Origin: Eutreptiella sp. 'Long Island Sound 2002'
Taxonomy: Eukaryota > Euglenozoa > Euglenophyceae > Eutreptiales > Eutreptiaceae
Assembly: GCA_964036045.1 (NCBI GenBank)
Contig: OZ038381.1
Coordinates: forward strand, 130,393,708 to 130,457,707
DNA: 64,000 bases
Direction of reading: 5' to 3'
Below the pieces are notes generated by a model, which saw nothing but the letters and a program-made list of their open reading frames with translations, did not search any database and was not told the origin of the DNA. Position numbers and translations under genes: made by a program. Positions 9,359 to 20,082 of this stretch are shown piece by piece; position 1 is the first letter of the stretch, and each line of letters begins with the position of its first letter.

Positions 9359-10887
9359 CGAAGCCGAGACCTAATGTCCGCCGGATTCACCGAGGTGTGC
9401 ACGTAAAACGGTTGAATCTCGATGCGATTGGCTTGTGTAAAATTCCACAGTTGGAGAATCAATGCGTTGAACCGCGGCTTGCGACCTCCCCACTTGCAGA
9501 GATACCAGTAAAGGACCATTGAGTCGGTGAAAAATCGCAGTGTGGTGTCCCTCAGCGCATACGCTTGAATAGTCAGCAGGGCTCCCCTGAACTCTTTGAC
9601 GTTTATGTGTTCCTCTCGATTCAGGAACCAACCGAACGCTGCTTGGGCATTCCCTTGAAGGACTCCGCCCCACGCCAGATCTGACGCGTCCGAGTACATG
9701 TCCCTGACGTGACCCATGGAAACTACGAAGGTGCGTCCCTTCCACTGGTGTAACTCTCCCGCCAGATCCATCAACTGACGTGACACGCGCCCTGGGAGCG
9801 CCACGTCTGCCTCCCAGCCAGCCTGGACTGCCACCGCCACGTGCACCGCCAGGGCGTCGCTGAGGAGTCGGATATGGGGCATGGCGAACAACAAGGAACG
9901 GATTCTTCCAAGAACGGAGGCGCATCGCCTCACTGATGGTGTGTGACTGTGTGCCAGTCTGTTCACGTCCCGAAAAATTGCTTGTAGGCGCTTTGGAGGT
10001 ACCGCGACGAATCGTTCCCTGAAGTTTAGCATAAAAACAAGCATTATAATTTCTTGAGACGGCTCCAAACATGATTTTGGGACATTGACCAAGATACCCA
10101 ACCGATGCAAAAGTTGTACCAAAAAACGTGTGTGTTCCAGACATTCACGGTAAGTATTGCCAATGATGAGCCAATCGTCCAAGTAGACCCAAACGAGTGC
10201 TCCGCGTTCGCGCACGGCATTTAAAATTGGTTGCATGAGGCGTTGCCATTCCCGTGGTGCAACGTTTAATCCAAACGGCAAAACGCACCACCTGTAAAAT
10301 TCACCGTCGACGTAGACCCCCAAATAAGGTCGATCCCGCGGATGGATACCCATGTGAAAATAAGCACTTTTCAAGTGAATTTTGCAAGCAAACTGACCGG
10401 GTCTCAAGAACGGTAAAATGCCCCACAGAGTGACCAAACGAAAATAGGTGGTCTGTACAAACTGGTTCACGTTCTTCAAATTGGTGATAGGTTGACGGCC
10501 TCCCTCAGGATGTGCCTCGTCTGACGCTTTGTCCACTGCGAACATACTTGCACAACACTTAATGTTCTTTCGCTCGACGCGTTCCATGCAACCCTGTTGC
10601 ACTGCATCCAACACGTGTTTTACCAATTCAGGGTCGGTTACCTCTGCGTGGGAAGAACGAGGACGGAAGTCGTCGGTTGGCCGATCCGGATCAAAACCGT
10701 CAACCCAATCAAGCTGCAGCCCATTGCGAATCACTGACGCCGCGTATGTGTCCTTCAACGCTTCCCATTCATGCAATTGTGCACGACAGCGCAAATAGAG
10801 TGGCATGTGGGGAGGGATCGGCGGTGGCACGCACACGGCTGGCGCCAATAAATCCTCTACAGTCAAGCTACTGCTGTGGTCGTTCAT
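8854..10887 (-). CDS. DIRS reverse transcriptase / RNase H with methyltransferase-like tail
   Basis: 677 residues. RT motifs include the KIHLKSAYFHM block (motif A), LPFGLNVAPREWQRLM (motif B) and VYLDDWLII at about 234-242 (catalytic YLDD). RNase H starts near residue 393 (MYSDASD), with VKEFRGALL, FFTDSMVL and HTSVNPADIRSR supplying the acidic residues. Residues of about 560-625 (AIDVFSQ, WVFPPFKHI, then ALPYRPREVWWNLL) resemble the methyltransferase-like region found after RNase H in many DIRS elements. Motif A normally has a catalytic Asp; here residue 171 is His (codon complement at 10375-10377), which should abolish polymerisation. It starts 20 bases inside the gag-like ORF. Confidence 0.92.
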   Translation of the reverse strand: MNDHSSSLTVEDLLAPAVCVPPPIPPHMPLYLRCRAQLHEWEALKDTYAASVIRNGLQLDWVDGFDPDRPTDDFRPRSSHAEVTDPELVKHVLDAVQQGCMERVERKNIKCCASMFAVDKASDEAHPEGGRQPITNLKNVNQFVQTTYFRLVTLWGILPFLRPGQFACKIHLKSAYFHMGIHPRDRPYLGVYVDGEFYRWCVLPFGLNVAPREWQRLMQPILNAVRERGALVWVYLDDWLIIGNTYRECLEHTRFLVQLLHRLGILVNVPKSCLEPSQEIIMLVFMLNFRERFVAVPPKRLQAIFRDVNRLAHSHTPSVRRCASVLGRIRSLLFAMPHIRLLSDALAVHVAVAVQAGWEADVALPGRVSRQLMDLAGELHQWKGRTFVVSMGHVRDMYSDASDLAWGGVLQGNAQAAFGWFLNREEHINVKEFRGALLTIQAYALRDTTLRFFTDSMVLYWYLCKWGGRKPRFNALILQLWNFTQANRIEIQPFYVHTSVNPADIRSRLRWTPSEATFPSDVLTWILEEFKSWIQPEIDWMSRSSNAVCSKFVSPCPQPGAYAIDVFSQNLTLLSPGWVFPPFKHIPQLVNKVLESPGVKVLMALPYRPREVWWNLLMKHVKFAVNTSVFRLQMPDGTETQPRFVLTLAYVCVNTINCEELPTKRRRLSSMKSERTP

Positions 10888-11854
10888 CTAACTTGTCGTT
10901 ACGTGGCACAAATCTTTGGGTGAAACCCTTACCTTTGCCTTTGCCTCCTTTGCCAGATCTCCGTGGATCAAAACGACCTCGTGTTGAAAACGAACGGAAA
11001 GAACTACGATGCGAGTAAGGGGAGAAATGCGTGCCTCTCAGGTCTTTTTGTAATTTGTTGCGCGACTGAAGTAGTGACATGTCATCCTTCGAGAGTAACT
11101 CTGGTGCAATCGCAGGTTGTTCAAACCGTTTATCTACTGCCACTCGCCGGGAGCTTTGGATGCTGTAGTCCAACGCACCCAACATTGCAAACAAATGTTC
11201 ACATAGTACCAATGAAACAGGTGCTTCCGGAGCTACCGTTGTGTCATCTTCGCGTGCTAAGACTACTCCCAGGACTCGCATGGCGTCTTTTACCTGTTGT
11301 TCCCAACGACGCTTCTCCGCGTCCGCTGGATGTTTGTGCGTTGGCGCGTTATTAACAGCTGCCCTATGGAACTCGTCGAACACTGGAAGGTGCTTCAACA
11401 TCTTTTTTCTGCGAAACTCGTCTTGCAAAACCTTTCGCTCTTCCAGGAGTGCAGACAAGCGTGAAGGAAGCGACAGAACCTCATCGCGCCACACGAACGT
11501 GGACTCCTTGTCTGACGCGGGGCCAGCGTGGTCCTTGGGACCGCTCAAAGTTTCGCATGCCAAGAAGACGTCTTCGCGATGCGACGACGTTCCTGTTCTG
11601 CCAATGTCGTCGCCCTTTAAGGTGAGTAAGGCATCACGAACCAAGGCCATCGTGTCTTTGACAGTGGCCAGTGTTTTCTTTCCTGTAAGTTTGGAATACA
11701 GTGACGCTGCCTGCCAAGGACTGAGACCACTCATTGCGCCTTCCTTTGCCAACTGTGCTGCATGTTCCAACGACTCAGAACTCAGGTTCCACGCCGAATC
11801 CGGCAATTTCAGCACGAACTCGTGAAAATCCAGTGTCTCATTTCCTTCTGTCAT
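10868..11854 (-). CDS. DIRS gag-like protein (ORF1)
   Basis: 328 residues, placed first on the minus strand as expected for the DIRS structural protein. The N-terminal two thirds are predicted helical and charged. The C-terminus is basic and Gly/Lys/Arg-rich (GKGGKGKGKGF, then RFVPRNDK), a likely nucleic-acid-binding tail. There is no CCHC zinc knuckle. It overlaps the start of the RT ORF by 20 bases. No sequence family was recognised; the call rests on position and composition. Confidence 0.7.
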   Translation of the reverse strand: MTEGNETLDFHEFVLKLPDSAWNLSSESLEHAAQLAKEGAMSGLSPWQAASLYSKLTGKKTLATVKDTMALVRDALLTLKGDDIGRTGTSSHREDVFLACETLSGPKDHAGPASDKESTFVWRDEVLSLPSRLSALLEERKVLQDEFRRKKMLKHLPVFDEFHRAAVNNAPTHKHPADAEKRRWEQQVKDAMRVLGVVLAREDDTTVAPEAPVSLVLCEHLFAMLGALDYSIQSSRRVAVDKRFEQPAIAPELLSKDDMSLLQSRNKLQKDLRGTHFSPYSHRSSFRSFSTRGRFDPRRSGKGGKGKGKGFTQRFVPRNDKLDERPQQ

Positions 11855-11955
11855 TTTGTCAAAATTTATATCCTTAAAACATTTTGGATTGCATCAGAAA
11901 TCAAAGCTCTGGGTACAGCAAATCACTAGTTGAACAACTCAGTGAGCGCGTGACC

Positions 11956-12056
11956 GGTTTTAAGAGCATGGGAGGTTAATAGTGGTTGGAGCATGTAAGG
12001 AGTACTGATTTGAGTTGGCCCATATATGGGGATTGTGTAGTGCTAGCTGAGCCAGC
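11956..12056 (-). repeat. DIRS inverted terminal repeat, right copy
   Basis: The reverse complement reads gctggctcagctagcacta, then caatccccatatatgggcc, aactc, aaatcagtactccttacatg and so on to cttaaaacc. It pairs with 7659-7714 (56 bp) and with 7860-7901 in the internal complementary region (about 39 bp). This is the 5' end of the element on the minus strand, upstream of the gag-like ORF. Confidence 0.88.
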
Positions 12057-14423
12057 GCAAGGGAAAAGGGTCAAGAGGGTATAAAGTGATATATAACTCT
12101 TCGACCGCGCAACCGAATATTTTAGTGCGACTTTCGAGTGTGCTGCATGAGCGTTGGGGTTGCATAGCAACTTTCCTTGGGTTCCTACGCATTTTCAACG
12201 TGAAGTTATGTCCATGGAGGGACATGGCATATCATGGTGGGAGCCACTTTTGAGGGTATGTTTTATATGCATGGTATATGTCTTGATATGCTCACGCCCA
12301 TGTTATATATCTTCGTGTGGCCGAAGAGTTGGGGAGCCATACGTGACAAGGGCTTTGCCCATGTCCCAATTGTGGAATTCAAAGCGCTAGACCAAGTCTA
12401 CCGCGTATGTTTTGCTCATGGTATGTTTGACAAAGAGATCCATGGGTGCACTCCCATTTTCATGGGGCATGTAGATATTAGTGGCGAAGGTATCTCCATG
12501 TGACCGATTGGGGATCCAAGTGGGGGAATTGTTCGCAAATGGTTCTAATCATTTGTGTATTGAACCATGAGCGGATATCATGGGTGAGCATAGAGATATA
12601 CTATCATGACAACTTTGTATTTGGTCATATTTTCATGTTTTTGGCCTCAATTTTTGCTCATTTTTGCGTTTTGTGTACTTACCTGGTCGGCAAACAGCAA
12701 GAAGCCTATGGAGAGTCGAACCATGGTATGTTGTTCATATGTTGGCATATGCTTTGGAGTTGAACACCACCATATGCCGGATCGCGTACTTCATTTGGCT
12801 TGGCGCACGAAGGATCACAAGAATTGGTCTCAAGATCATGAGCTGACTTGGGCAGTGCGTGGCGCCCATATCCAAAGGGGTTTCGAGGGTAAAGTGGGGA
12901 TGTACATGGGCATTGGTCTTTGGTCTATATCCACGATGAATAATGGACTTCGATTCCATGCATGCTTTGAGCCTTTGGATAAGTGGTAACTTCAATGTTG
13001 AGCATATATGTGATATATGGCCAATATGGTGTGAATTGGCAGTTTTTTGGCATGTTATGAGTTCAAACTCATAGGTCATTTCTCTAAGCCCATTCGACTC
13101 CAAGTCCATCCAAGGTTATGTCAGGGTAGGGCATGGTCCTGAGTGCCACTCTAGGCCATGACACGCCACCTCCCCCATTGGGCTAGGATTTAGAGGCTTG
13201 GGAGTGAACACATTCTTGGGGTTTGTGTAGGGACTTTTGATACATGGCATTTAGCCATCTTATTGGACTGGGTTCAGGGGATCATGTTGGTGAGTCAAGG
13301 GAAGGTCTTGAGTCCAGGGAATGATGGGTCTATGGCTGTGATTGTGCAAGTTTCCATCTCTCCCCATCTTTGCTTTATTTGTGTTCATATGCCAATTTCA
13401 GGGCTTTCTTCCTTGGTGTAATTCTTGTACATGCCCGCCATCGTGAGACAATCGATGTGCTGAACGGAAGCCCGCAGCCTGATTTGGATTGTGAATTGGG
13501 CTATTGCTATACTTGTGGGATCTGGTTGCTGTTCAGGGTTGAAGGAGGATTACATTTTCTATATTTTTGGATTTGGACCCTGGATTTTGAGGATTTTGAG
13601 AAATGCAATCGTTGATCCGGAGCAAGTCAGCAGGGGTGACAGGCGGAAGGGGCACAGCGGGGGCCGGTCCGGGTAGGGACCTTCTTTAGCAGCCCAACGC
13701 CAACCAAGGCGTGTTCGCTTCGCCCGTGCACAAGACGGCAGCCCGCACGCTTATCGCTGTCAACCCCCGCCTGCGTCAAGCTGTCACCGCCTCTCGAGGT
13801 GTTTTGATTGATTGGTTAACTAAGTATTGCTCTGTAGATGTTAGGAACTTTTAGTTGCTCGGAAAGTATGGCAGGCTTCTCGCCGCCTTCTCTGCAAGCT
13901 TCGCGCTGCGTTACCTGCATGCTGTGCGCTGCAGTGTGTGGCATGCTATGCGCTGCCTTATACTTTTTGATTCTACTTTTACGTTACACGCTCACTGAAC
14001 CAATGACTGGTACAGAACGTGCATTGCCCACACTGTGCATGCTACCTCAGCGTACAGGTTAGAGTGACGCTCCACTTTTGAAAATCATTCTGTGGTGTCT
14101 GACGAACCAGCCTAGGTCCCTCATGGAGGTTCAGAGGTTTTCTACCTGCGGTGACAACCTCTTGGGGAAGGTGGTGACGCGTATTGGGTCCCGGTGGCCA
14201 TACGCAGATTGGTCCTAGGCCCTGTTCTGTACTGGAAGTACTGACGTTACCGTTTTATTGCTTACAGTTACTAAAATGACCTGCTTGACTCCTGATTGTT
14301 CTGTTTCTGACTCAGTTGTGGTGTGTTCAGTCTGAGAGCGCAGTCGGTGCAGTGTCGGCATCGCGCGCGTGTTCTGCATTTTTTTAATATTAAAAAAGTT
14401 TCATTCCGTGCCAATCAAGTGAA
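12057..14423. other. No supported gene
   Basis: 2.4 kb with only short, unconvincing open frames. 12060-13610 is moderately AT-rich, with scattered catgg/catatg words. 13610-13800 is a GC-rich patch (tgacaggcggaagg to ccgcctgcgtcaagctg). 13850-13950 repeats gctgcgctgcag-type words. I recognise no domain, RNA gene or element boundary. It may be decayed mobile DNA. Confidence 0.4.
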
Positions 14424-14436
14424 TTTGGACATGGGA
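14424..14436 (+). repeat. RP1 target-site duplication, left
   Basis: TTTGGACATGGGA, identical to 19421-19433. Flanking bases differ on both sides (a/g here, c/t at the other copy), so 13 bp is the exact extent. Confidence 0.88.
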
Positions 14437-15182
14437 GCCAAGCCCGGAAGGAGAAGGCCACAGCCCCGCGCCTCCCTCCCCCGCCCCTGCCAACCAGATC
14501 GGCCCATGGGGCCGGCAGGTCACGACCGGGCCCTCCCAGCCGCCCGCCCCAAACCTACAGCCCGAGGACATGCCCTCCATCCTACCCGCCGTGGCCGCAG
14601 CAGAAGCCGCCGCCCACAAGCCCGCCCGCATCACAGCCCAACCCGCGTCCACCACCTCCTCCTCATCCTCAGCCTCATCCACCTCCTCCACCTCATCCTC
14701 CGACCCCCCCCTCCCCGCCGCGCTCATCCTCAAGGCCACGGCAAAAGCCAAAGCCGCGGCCGCACGCACCGACCCCCCGACCCCCACGCAGGCGACTCAG
14801 GCACCCCACCAACGCACCGAGAAGACCTCAACCTGACATCGGCGCCCTCACACCTCCGGACAGAGGTCCTCCTCAACCTTGAACCGGACCCAAACCCCAA
14901 ACCCGACCCCAAACCCAAGCCGGCGCCCAAGCAGGCACACACAACACCACAAACGCAACGACACAAACCCAAGCGACACCGCCCTAACCCAAACCCTACC
15001 CCAAGCCAGGACCCCCCACCCACCACAACCCACGCCCCCCTCCCACCAGCAGCCGCCGCCACCGCAGAGGCGGCCAACCAACACGACCCGGTCCAAACCC
15101 TCGTCAACATCCTCATCTCCAAGCGCCCCGTCATCCATCCCCCACAAACCACCACCACTGCCGGCCAAACCGACCCAGGGAC

Positions 15183-16421
15183 GTGGGACCCCTCGACCAC
15201 CGTCACCGTCAAGCCCGGCCCCCGACCCGCATCCCCTGCCCACCACATAGTACAGCCCCAGGGGCTGCGCACGATGCCCGACCCCCCACCCCCACAAGGG
15301 GGGCCAGAATACCGACAAGGGGTCCTAGGGCCATACCCGCAACACCAACCCCACCACTACCAACGCCACCACCACGAGCGGCCCCACCACCACCACCACC
15401 AACACCACCCCCAGCACTACCACTTCCCACAACCCTACCCCACCGGGCGACAACCCCCCGTGCACGAACAGCACCAGCGTACGGGATGGCAGCCACCGAG
15501 CGCTCCACCCGCATACCCCACCTACCACCAGGGGCCAGCCCCCCCCCCGTACCAGCCCCCCCCCCCGTACCAGGAACCGTATCCCTCCGGCCACCACGTC
15601 CACGCCGAGGGGGCCCCCCGGGCCCAACCCCGCCAGGGACAGTCACTCCACCCATACCACCAGCCGCTGCCGCCACTACACCCCTACGTGGCGGATCAGT
15701 GGACAACGGGGGACCCCCCCCCCCCCAGTACCAGGCGGCACCACGCGAGGCCCCCCAGGAACCGCCGACTCCTCCTGACTGGCCCGACTCGAGCGATGAG
15801 GCCCGGTCCCACAAACGGCGGTGCTCCCGCTCCCCCCCCGCACGGCACACCCGCCCCCGGCGCCCACACTCTCCACACCGCCACCGCGCCTCAACCACCC
15901 ACTTGCGCCGCTCCCGCTCCCCGAGGCGCCACCACGACCCCTCGGAACCCCGCTCCCGCCGCTCCCGCTCCACAGGGCGCCATTACGAGCGCCAGCGCCG
16001 CCCCATGTCCACCTCCCCCTCCCCCCTCCGGCTGTACACGACCCCAACCCCCAGCCCGGGCCACCACCGCTCCCGCTCCCCCCGGAGCCGCCAGGCACGC
16101 CACCGCCGCCCCACGTCCACCTCCCCCTCCCCTCACAGGCCCCGCCAGGCTCCCCGCTCCCCCCGCCGCCCATACCCATCCACCAACCCGAGCCCCCGCC
16201 ACCACCACTCCCGCTCCCCTAGGCGCCACCAAGCGCGCCACCGCCGCCCCATGTCCACCTACCCCTCCCGTTCCCCCCTCCGCCCGTACCCGTACTCCAC
16301 CCCCAGCCCCCGCCACCGCCGCTCCCGCTCCCCCAGGCACCGCCACCCCCGCCACCACCGCAGGTCCACGTCCTCCCCCCGCCGCTCCAGGACCCTGAGC
16401 ACGGACCCCTCCCCCCCCTAG
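15183..16421 (+). CDS. Arg/Ser/Pro-rich low-complexity ORF in RP1 (doubtful)
   Basis: 412 codons. The C-terminal half is rich in RS dipeptides (RRSRSPRR, RSRSPRSR) arranged over an imperfect tandem repeat of roughly 110-140 bp; the word cgccgcccca-gtccacc recurs near 15997, 16104 and 16241. A second frame (open from 14323 to 16398, within RP1 from 14437) is equally open and Pro/Ala/His-rich. Such overlapping long frames are expected from GC-rich DNA without stop codons. If real, it could be a disordered RNA-binding protein analogous to LINE ORF1, but I see no folded domain and no strong start context. Confidence 0.2.
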   Translation: MGPLDHRHRQARPPTRIPCPPHSTAPGAAHDARPPTPTRGARIPTRGPRAIPATPTPPLPTPPPRAAPPPPPPTPPPALPLPTTLPHRATTPRARTAPAYGMAATERSTRIPHLPPGASPPPVPAPPPVPGTVSLRPPRPRRGGPPGPTPPGTVTPPIPPAAAATTPLRGGSVDNGGPPPPQYQAAPREAPQEPPTPPDWPDSSDEARSHKRRCSRSPPARHTRPRRPHSPHRHRASTTHLRRSRSPRRHHDPSEPRSRRSRSTGRHYERQRRPMSTSPSPLRLYTTPTPSPGHHRSRSPRSRQARHRRPTSTSPSPHRPRQAPRSPRRPYPSTNPSPRHHHSRSPRRHQARHRRPMSTYPSRSPLRPYPYSTPSPRHRRSRSPRHRHPRHHRRSTSSPRRSRTLSTDPSPP

Positions 16422-19400
16422 GCCCTTGCCCACCTCGCCTGGTGGTCTGCCCCCGCTTTGCAGGAGCTCCCCCGCTGAGTGAAGTGGGCCGGGGGAGCGG
16501 GAAGGCGAGAGGGGGTGCACATGGTGCACACCCTCGAGGAGGCGCACCCGCACCCCCGGGGACCCCAACGAGGCCGCCCCGGAGGCCATCATGCCGCAAC
16601 CGGCATGAGACGCCCTCCTCCGCGATGCAGCCCAGGGCCTCCGCCCCCCCTACACCCCCCAAGCCCTCCGCCAATGGCCCCAGGCCACCCACCCCGAGGC
16701 CTGGGCCATCGGCGCCCCCTCCCCACCCCGCCACCACCACACCAGGAAGGGGAAGGGCAAGGGCAAGGGGAGAGCAAGGGACCGCAAGGGACATTCAGGC
16801 AAGAGGGCACGGAGGGGCCCCAAGTAAGGGCAGGCACCCATAGGGACAGGGCACCGGAAGAGACACAACATGGGGGCAGGAAACCCCCCAGGAAGGGGCA
16901 GGAGCGGGGACCGAGGCACAGAGGAAAAGGGCACCACGGCAGACGCCAAGACTCACACCCAGGAAGGGCATACCACGAACGGGGGGACGAGCGCCGCCCA
17001 ACCTCCACCGAACGCCGCACGACTCCCGGGGGCGCACCCCCCAACAAGCACCGCCGAAGCAAGCAGCGGACGCCGTACGGATCACACCAGCGCACACCCA
17101 CCGGCCACCGGAAGCCACACGGGGGATGGATGGCACACCTACACGGGGAGGACGGGCTACACCCACGGAGGAAGCCGCAGGGAACACCGCCGCGCGGCGC
17201 ACCACCACGCCCTCATCGCCAGGTGACGACCCCGGCCGCCACAAGGGCCACCTCACAGGCACCGGAAGAGGACGAAGGCACGGCCACAGCAACCAGGGCT
17301 AGGGAAGGGACCTCCAGAGGACATGGGACCAAGGCAGAGGCCCCCAGGTAGGGCAACCCCACGGACGCCTACCCGACCCACCAGCCCGAGCGGCACGCCC
17401 AGGCCCCCACGACGCGGACCCAGCGAGCCACCTACACCTAACCGCACCCCCCAGCCACCAGCCAGCCACACTCCGGCCCGCACTCCGCACCACGACACAG
17501 GCCAGGCTGACCTCCACCGACCCACCACGGCACAACGCGAGACAGCACGGCACACCGCACCACAGCGCGCCACAGTGCAACCCGCCACAGCACGACGCGA
17601 CGCGATGCAGCACAGAGCGGCACAACACGGCACGGCTGACCCTAACCTGAGGGACTAACCGAAACAAGCCATCGCACACCCCGGAAGGCGCCACACCAGC
17701 ACGCCACACACCAGCACCGCGGGCCACACACAGAGCAACTGCGCGCCCGGCAACAACGGAGGCGGACGACCCAGAAGGTTAATACCGGCACCGCAGAGGA
17801 GAAGGGACACGGACAACCCCAGCGCCCTAACCCAGAGCCACACGCAGCCGCCTGGCGCAGCCGTCCAGCCGGCAGAGCCAGGACCTAACCCGGCAGGAAG
17901 GGGTGCCGAGCCCAACGTGTACATAGCCCACCCGACCCGTGGGGCCGAACACGGCCAAGCAGAACGCAACCGCCAACAGCAACCCGGAAGACCACACTGA
18001 ATGCGGGCCAGTGCGTGCGCCAGCCCAGGGAAGGCAGAGGGAGGAACAGGCAGACCGCCCCCCAGAAATGAAAAACAGGAGGGGGAAGGGGGGGGGGCGA
18101 GAGAACAGCCCACAGCCACCAAACCGCCCGCCAACAGCACAAGAGGCGGCCAAACCCCCCACCCAGAAGGCACCGAAGACAGAACCCCCAAAAAGGCACA
18201 GGGGGACCACCCAGCCAAAACCGGCAACACCAAACCAGGAACAGCGGCCCAGCGGGAAAAGGGACACCGAAACATGCAGACACACACCAGGCTGGAAAAA
18301 AAAAACAAAGAGCCAGCAACCCAGCCCGAAAGAAAGGAGATGGGGGGACAGGGACACAAGGCCCGGGGCAGGGACAGCCAGCAACCGACACCACAAAGCC
18401 AAACCAAGACATGCCGAAAAATAGCGCAAAAAATCACACCCCGACAACCCAACCAAAAAGCGCGGGGCACAGCCGAGACCCGGGCCCAGCACGCACACCC
18501 ACACGGCGCATCCAAGCCAGGAAAGGCGGGGAACAAGCCGGGCGCGCGCACAAACACCCACGCCCGCACAGCATCCCCAACCAGGAGGTGCAGGATACCA
18601 CGCGGTACGGCCGCACGAGCACACACACGCCCCAACACCCCCCCAAGGAGAGACGGGGCGCAGCCGAAACCCAAACCCCAGCACGCACGCCCACACTGCA
18701 CACCGGAACCGGAAGCGGCGGGGGGCAGGCGGAGCGCGCATGCAACCACACACGTCCCATAAGCAGGCCGAAACCTGAGCCCAACCACGAACACCACAAA
18801 CAGCCAGCAAAAGAGGGACAACACCACAAGCCGTACCCAAACACATCCGCCCAAAACCACAGCCAGGACTGGCGGGGTCAACTAAACCCACACCCAACCG
18901 CAACCCGGACCCAAACACAAACGCCGCACAACAGTAGGAAACCCAGTGTCCACAGCCCGAGCACTGAGGCAGCCCGTGCCATGCAGCTGACCCGGCCAAA
19001 CGAGATCCGGAGACCGGGGGTAAGGCTGCAGCCTAAGGCCTGCGCTGCTTTGGGACTCGAGGTGGAGCGTGCGACACCCAAGCGCCTCGGAACCCTAGTA
19101 CCAAGAATGTGCATGCATGCCTTGGGCACGGGATACGCCAGGAAGTCCGTCGAACCTCTAGGGTTCCGCCCAAAGGAGGGGATGAGCGCAAGCACGGGGG
19201 CACACCCTCCCAGCGAGACAAGCACGTCACGCCGGCGGCAATCAGCCCTCCCGGTGTTGCCTGTGGCCGCTTTGTTGGGGGCTAACAGTCAGGTGTAGCG
19301 GGAAGTAAGCCGCCTCCCCTCTTCAAGCGCGGAGCCTCTTCCTGTTCGTCACAGCAGCAACGCCAGCGGGAACCATGGGGCGCCTCTCCACGACCGAGTG

Positions 19401-19420
19401 CACCTACCTACCTACCTACC
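19401..19420 (+). repeat. (CCTA)n 3' tail of RP1
   Basis: cacctacctacctacctacc ends precisely where the 13-bp duplication begins. RP2 ends in the same tetranucleotide (46517-46547). Confidence 0.85.
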
Positions 19421-19433
19421 TTTGGACATGGGA
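19421..19433 (+). repeat. RP1 target-site duplication, right
   Basis: TTTGGACATGGGA directly follows the (CCTA)n tail and matches 14424-14436 without mismatch. Confidence 0.88.
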
Positions 19434-20082
19434 TTATCAGTTTTGTGATTAGTGTGAATTAATGCCATGTGTAGTTTAGGTTACGGCGCTAGTTGAATTT
19501 TTGGTTTGGACCTGAAACTTTGAAATCACTTGAAGCGAAGTGAGCATCGCCGTACAACGCCGTCTGTTTTGCAGAGGACAGAGAGTAACGCCAGGAGAGC
19601 GGTGAAGCGTCAGGAACATGACGCGACATTGTCATAGTCCGAGGAGTGTGGTAACCCTTTTGATTGACCTGTGCATGAGTTATTGTCATCACGGCGCACA
19701 GTGTATCCAATAACCGCCTTACTCCTAAACAGGGCAGGGGTTTGAGAATTACCCAGCCTTTTAACTATTAACTTTCAACTTGTTTGTCTTATATTTCAAC
19801 CTGTCTGCGCATTTGTGTTCGCTGTCTTTAGACATGTAGAACAGCGGCGAGGTGCAGGAACACCTCTACACCATGGAGTGCGCTGGGGCCGTGGCAAGGC
19901 TCTCATGATTATTTGTCTACGACGAACATGGAGCTGAGTGGACTTGAGTGAAGAATGAAGAGAACTCCGAGTTTGCATTCGTGTTTGTCCGTGTTCAGGA
20001 GGCTGTTTCTAGATTTGGGTGAAAAAGGAGACGGACTCAACCAGAAACTGAAGGATTTTCAGAAACCTCGAAGGTTTTTATA
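19434..20082. other. No gene: AT-rich flank upstream of TyD fragment
   Basis: Continues the DNA interrupted by RP1. No coding sequence can be supported. The right part (from about 19990) may be decayed TyD sequence, but recognisable similarity to TyE starts only at about 20083. Confidence 0.4.

Larger units (their letters stand above)
7329..12056 (-). mobile_element. DIRS-type tyrosine-recombinase retrotransposon
   Basis: Read on the minus strand, three overlapping ORFs appear in the order gag-like, RT/RNase H, tyrosine recombinase. There is no integrase and no LTR pair. The ends are inverted repeats rather than direct repeats, and an internal complementary region (7785-7901) reproduces the two termini joined head to tail, with the junction between 7859 and 7860. 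This is the diagnostic architecture of DIRS elements, which are thought to replicate through a circular intermediate integrated by the recombinase. The ends given (7329 and 12056) are the points where similarity to the junction stops. The reading frames are full length, but substitutions at two catalytic positions suggest an inactive copy. Confidence 0.93.
14437..19420 (+). mobile_element. RP1: GC-rich retroposon lacking a recognisable RT, with (CCTA)n tail
   Basis: A 4,984-bp block of very high GC sits abruptly in AT-richer DNA and is bounded by identical 13-bp direct repeats TTTGGACATGGGA (14424-14436 and 19421-19433). The right end is a short tetranucleotide run, cctacctacctacc. A variable-length duplication plus a simple-repeat 3' tail is the hallmark of target-primed (LINE-type) insertion. 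No reverse transcriptase or endonuclease motif is visible in any frame, so it appears non-autonomous. The last ~480 bp (18938-19420) are closely similar to 46040-46547 in RP2. An internal CA-rich tandem region near 18430-18760 corresponds to the expanded repeat array of RP2. Confidence 0.8.

Noticed and set aside
15183-16421. A genuine SR-type splicing factor
   Set aside because: RS dipeptides come from a tandem GC-rich repeat, there is no RNA-recognition motif, and an overlapping frame is equally long. Kept only as a low-confidence ORF.
17655-18999. Minus-strand open frames of about 400 codons resembling membrane proteins
   Set aside because: They are reverse readings of GC/A-rich RP1 DNA lacking stops. 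The apparent hydrophobic segments are a composition effect, and similar frames occur over RP2.
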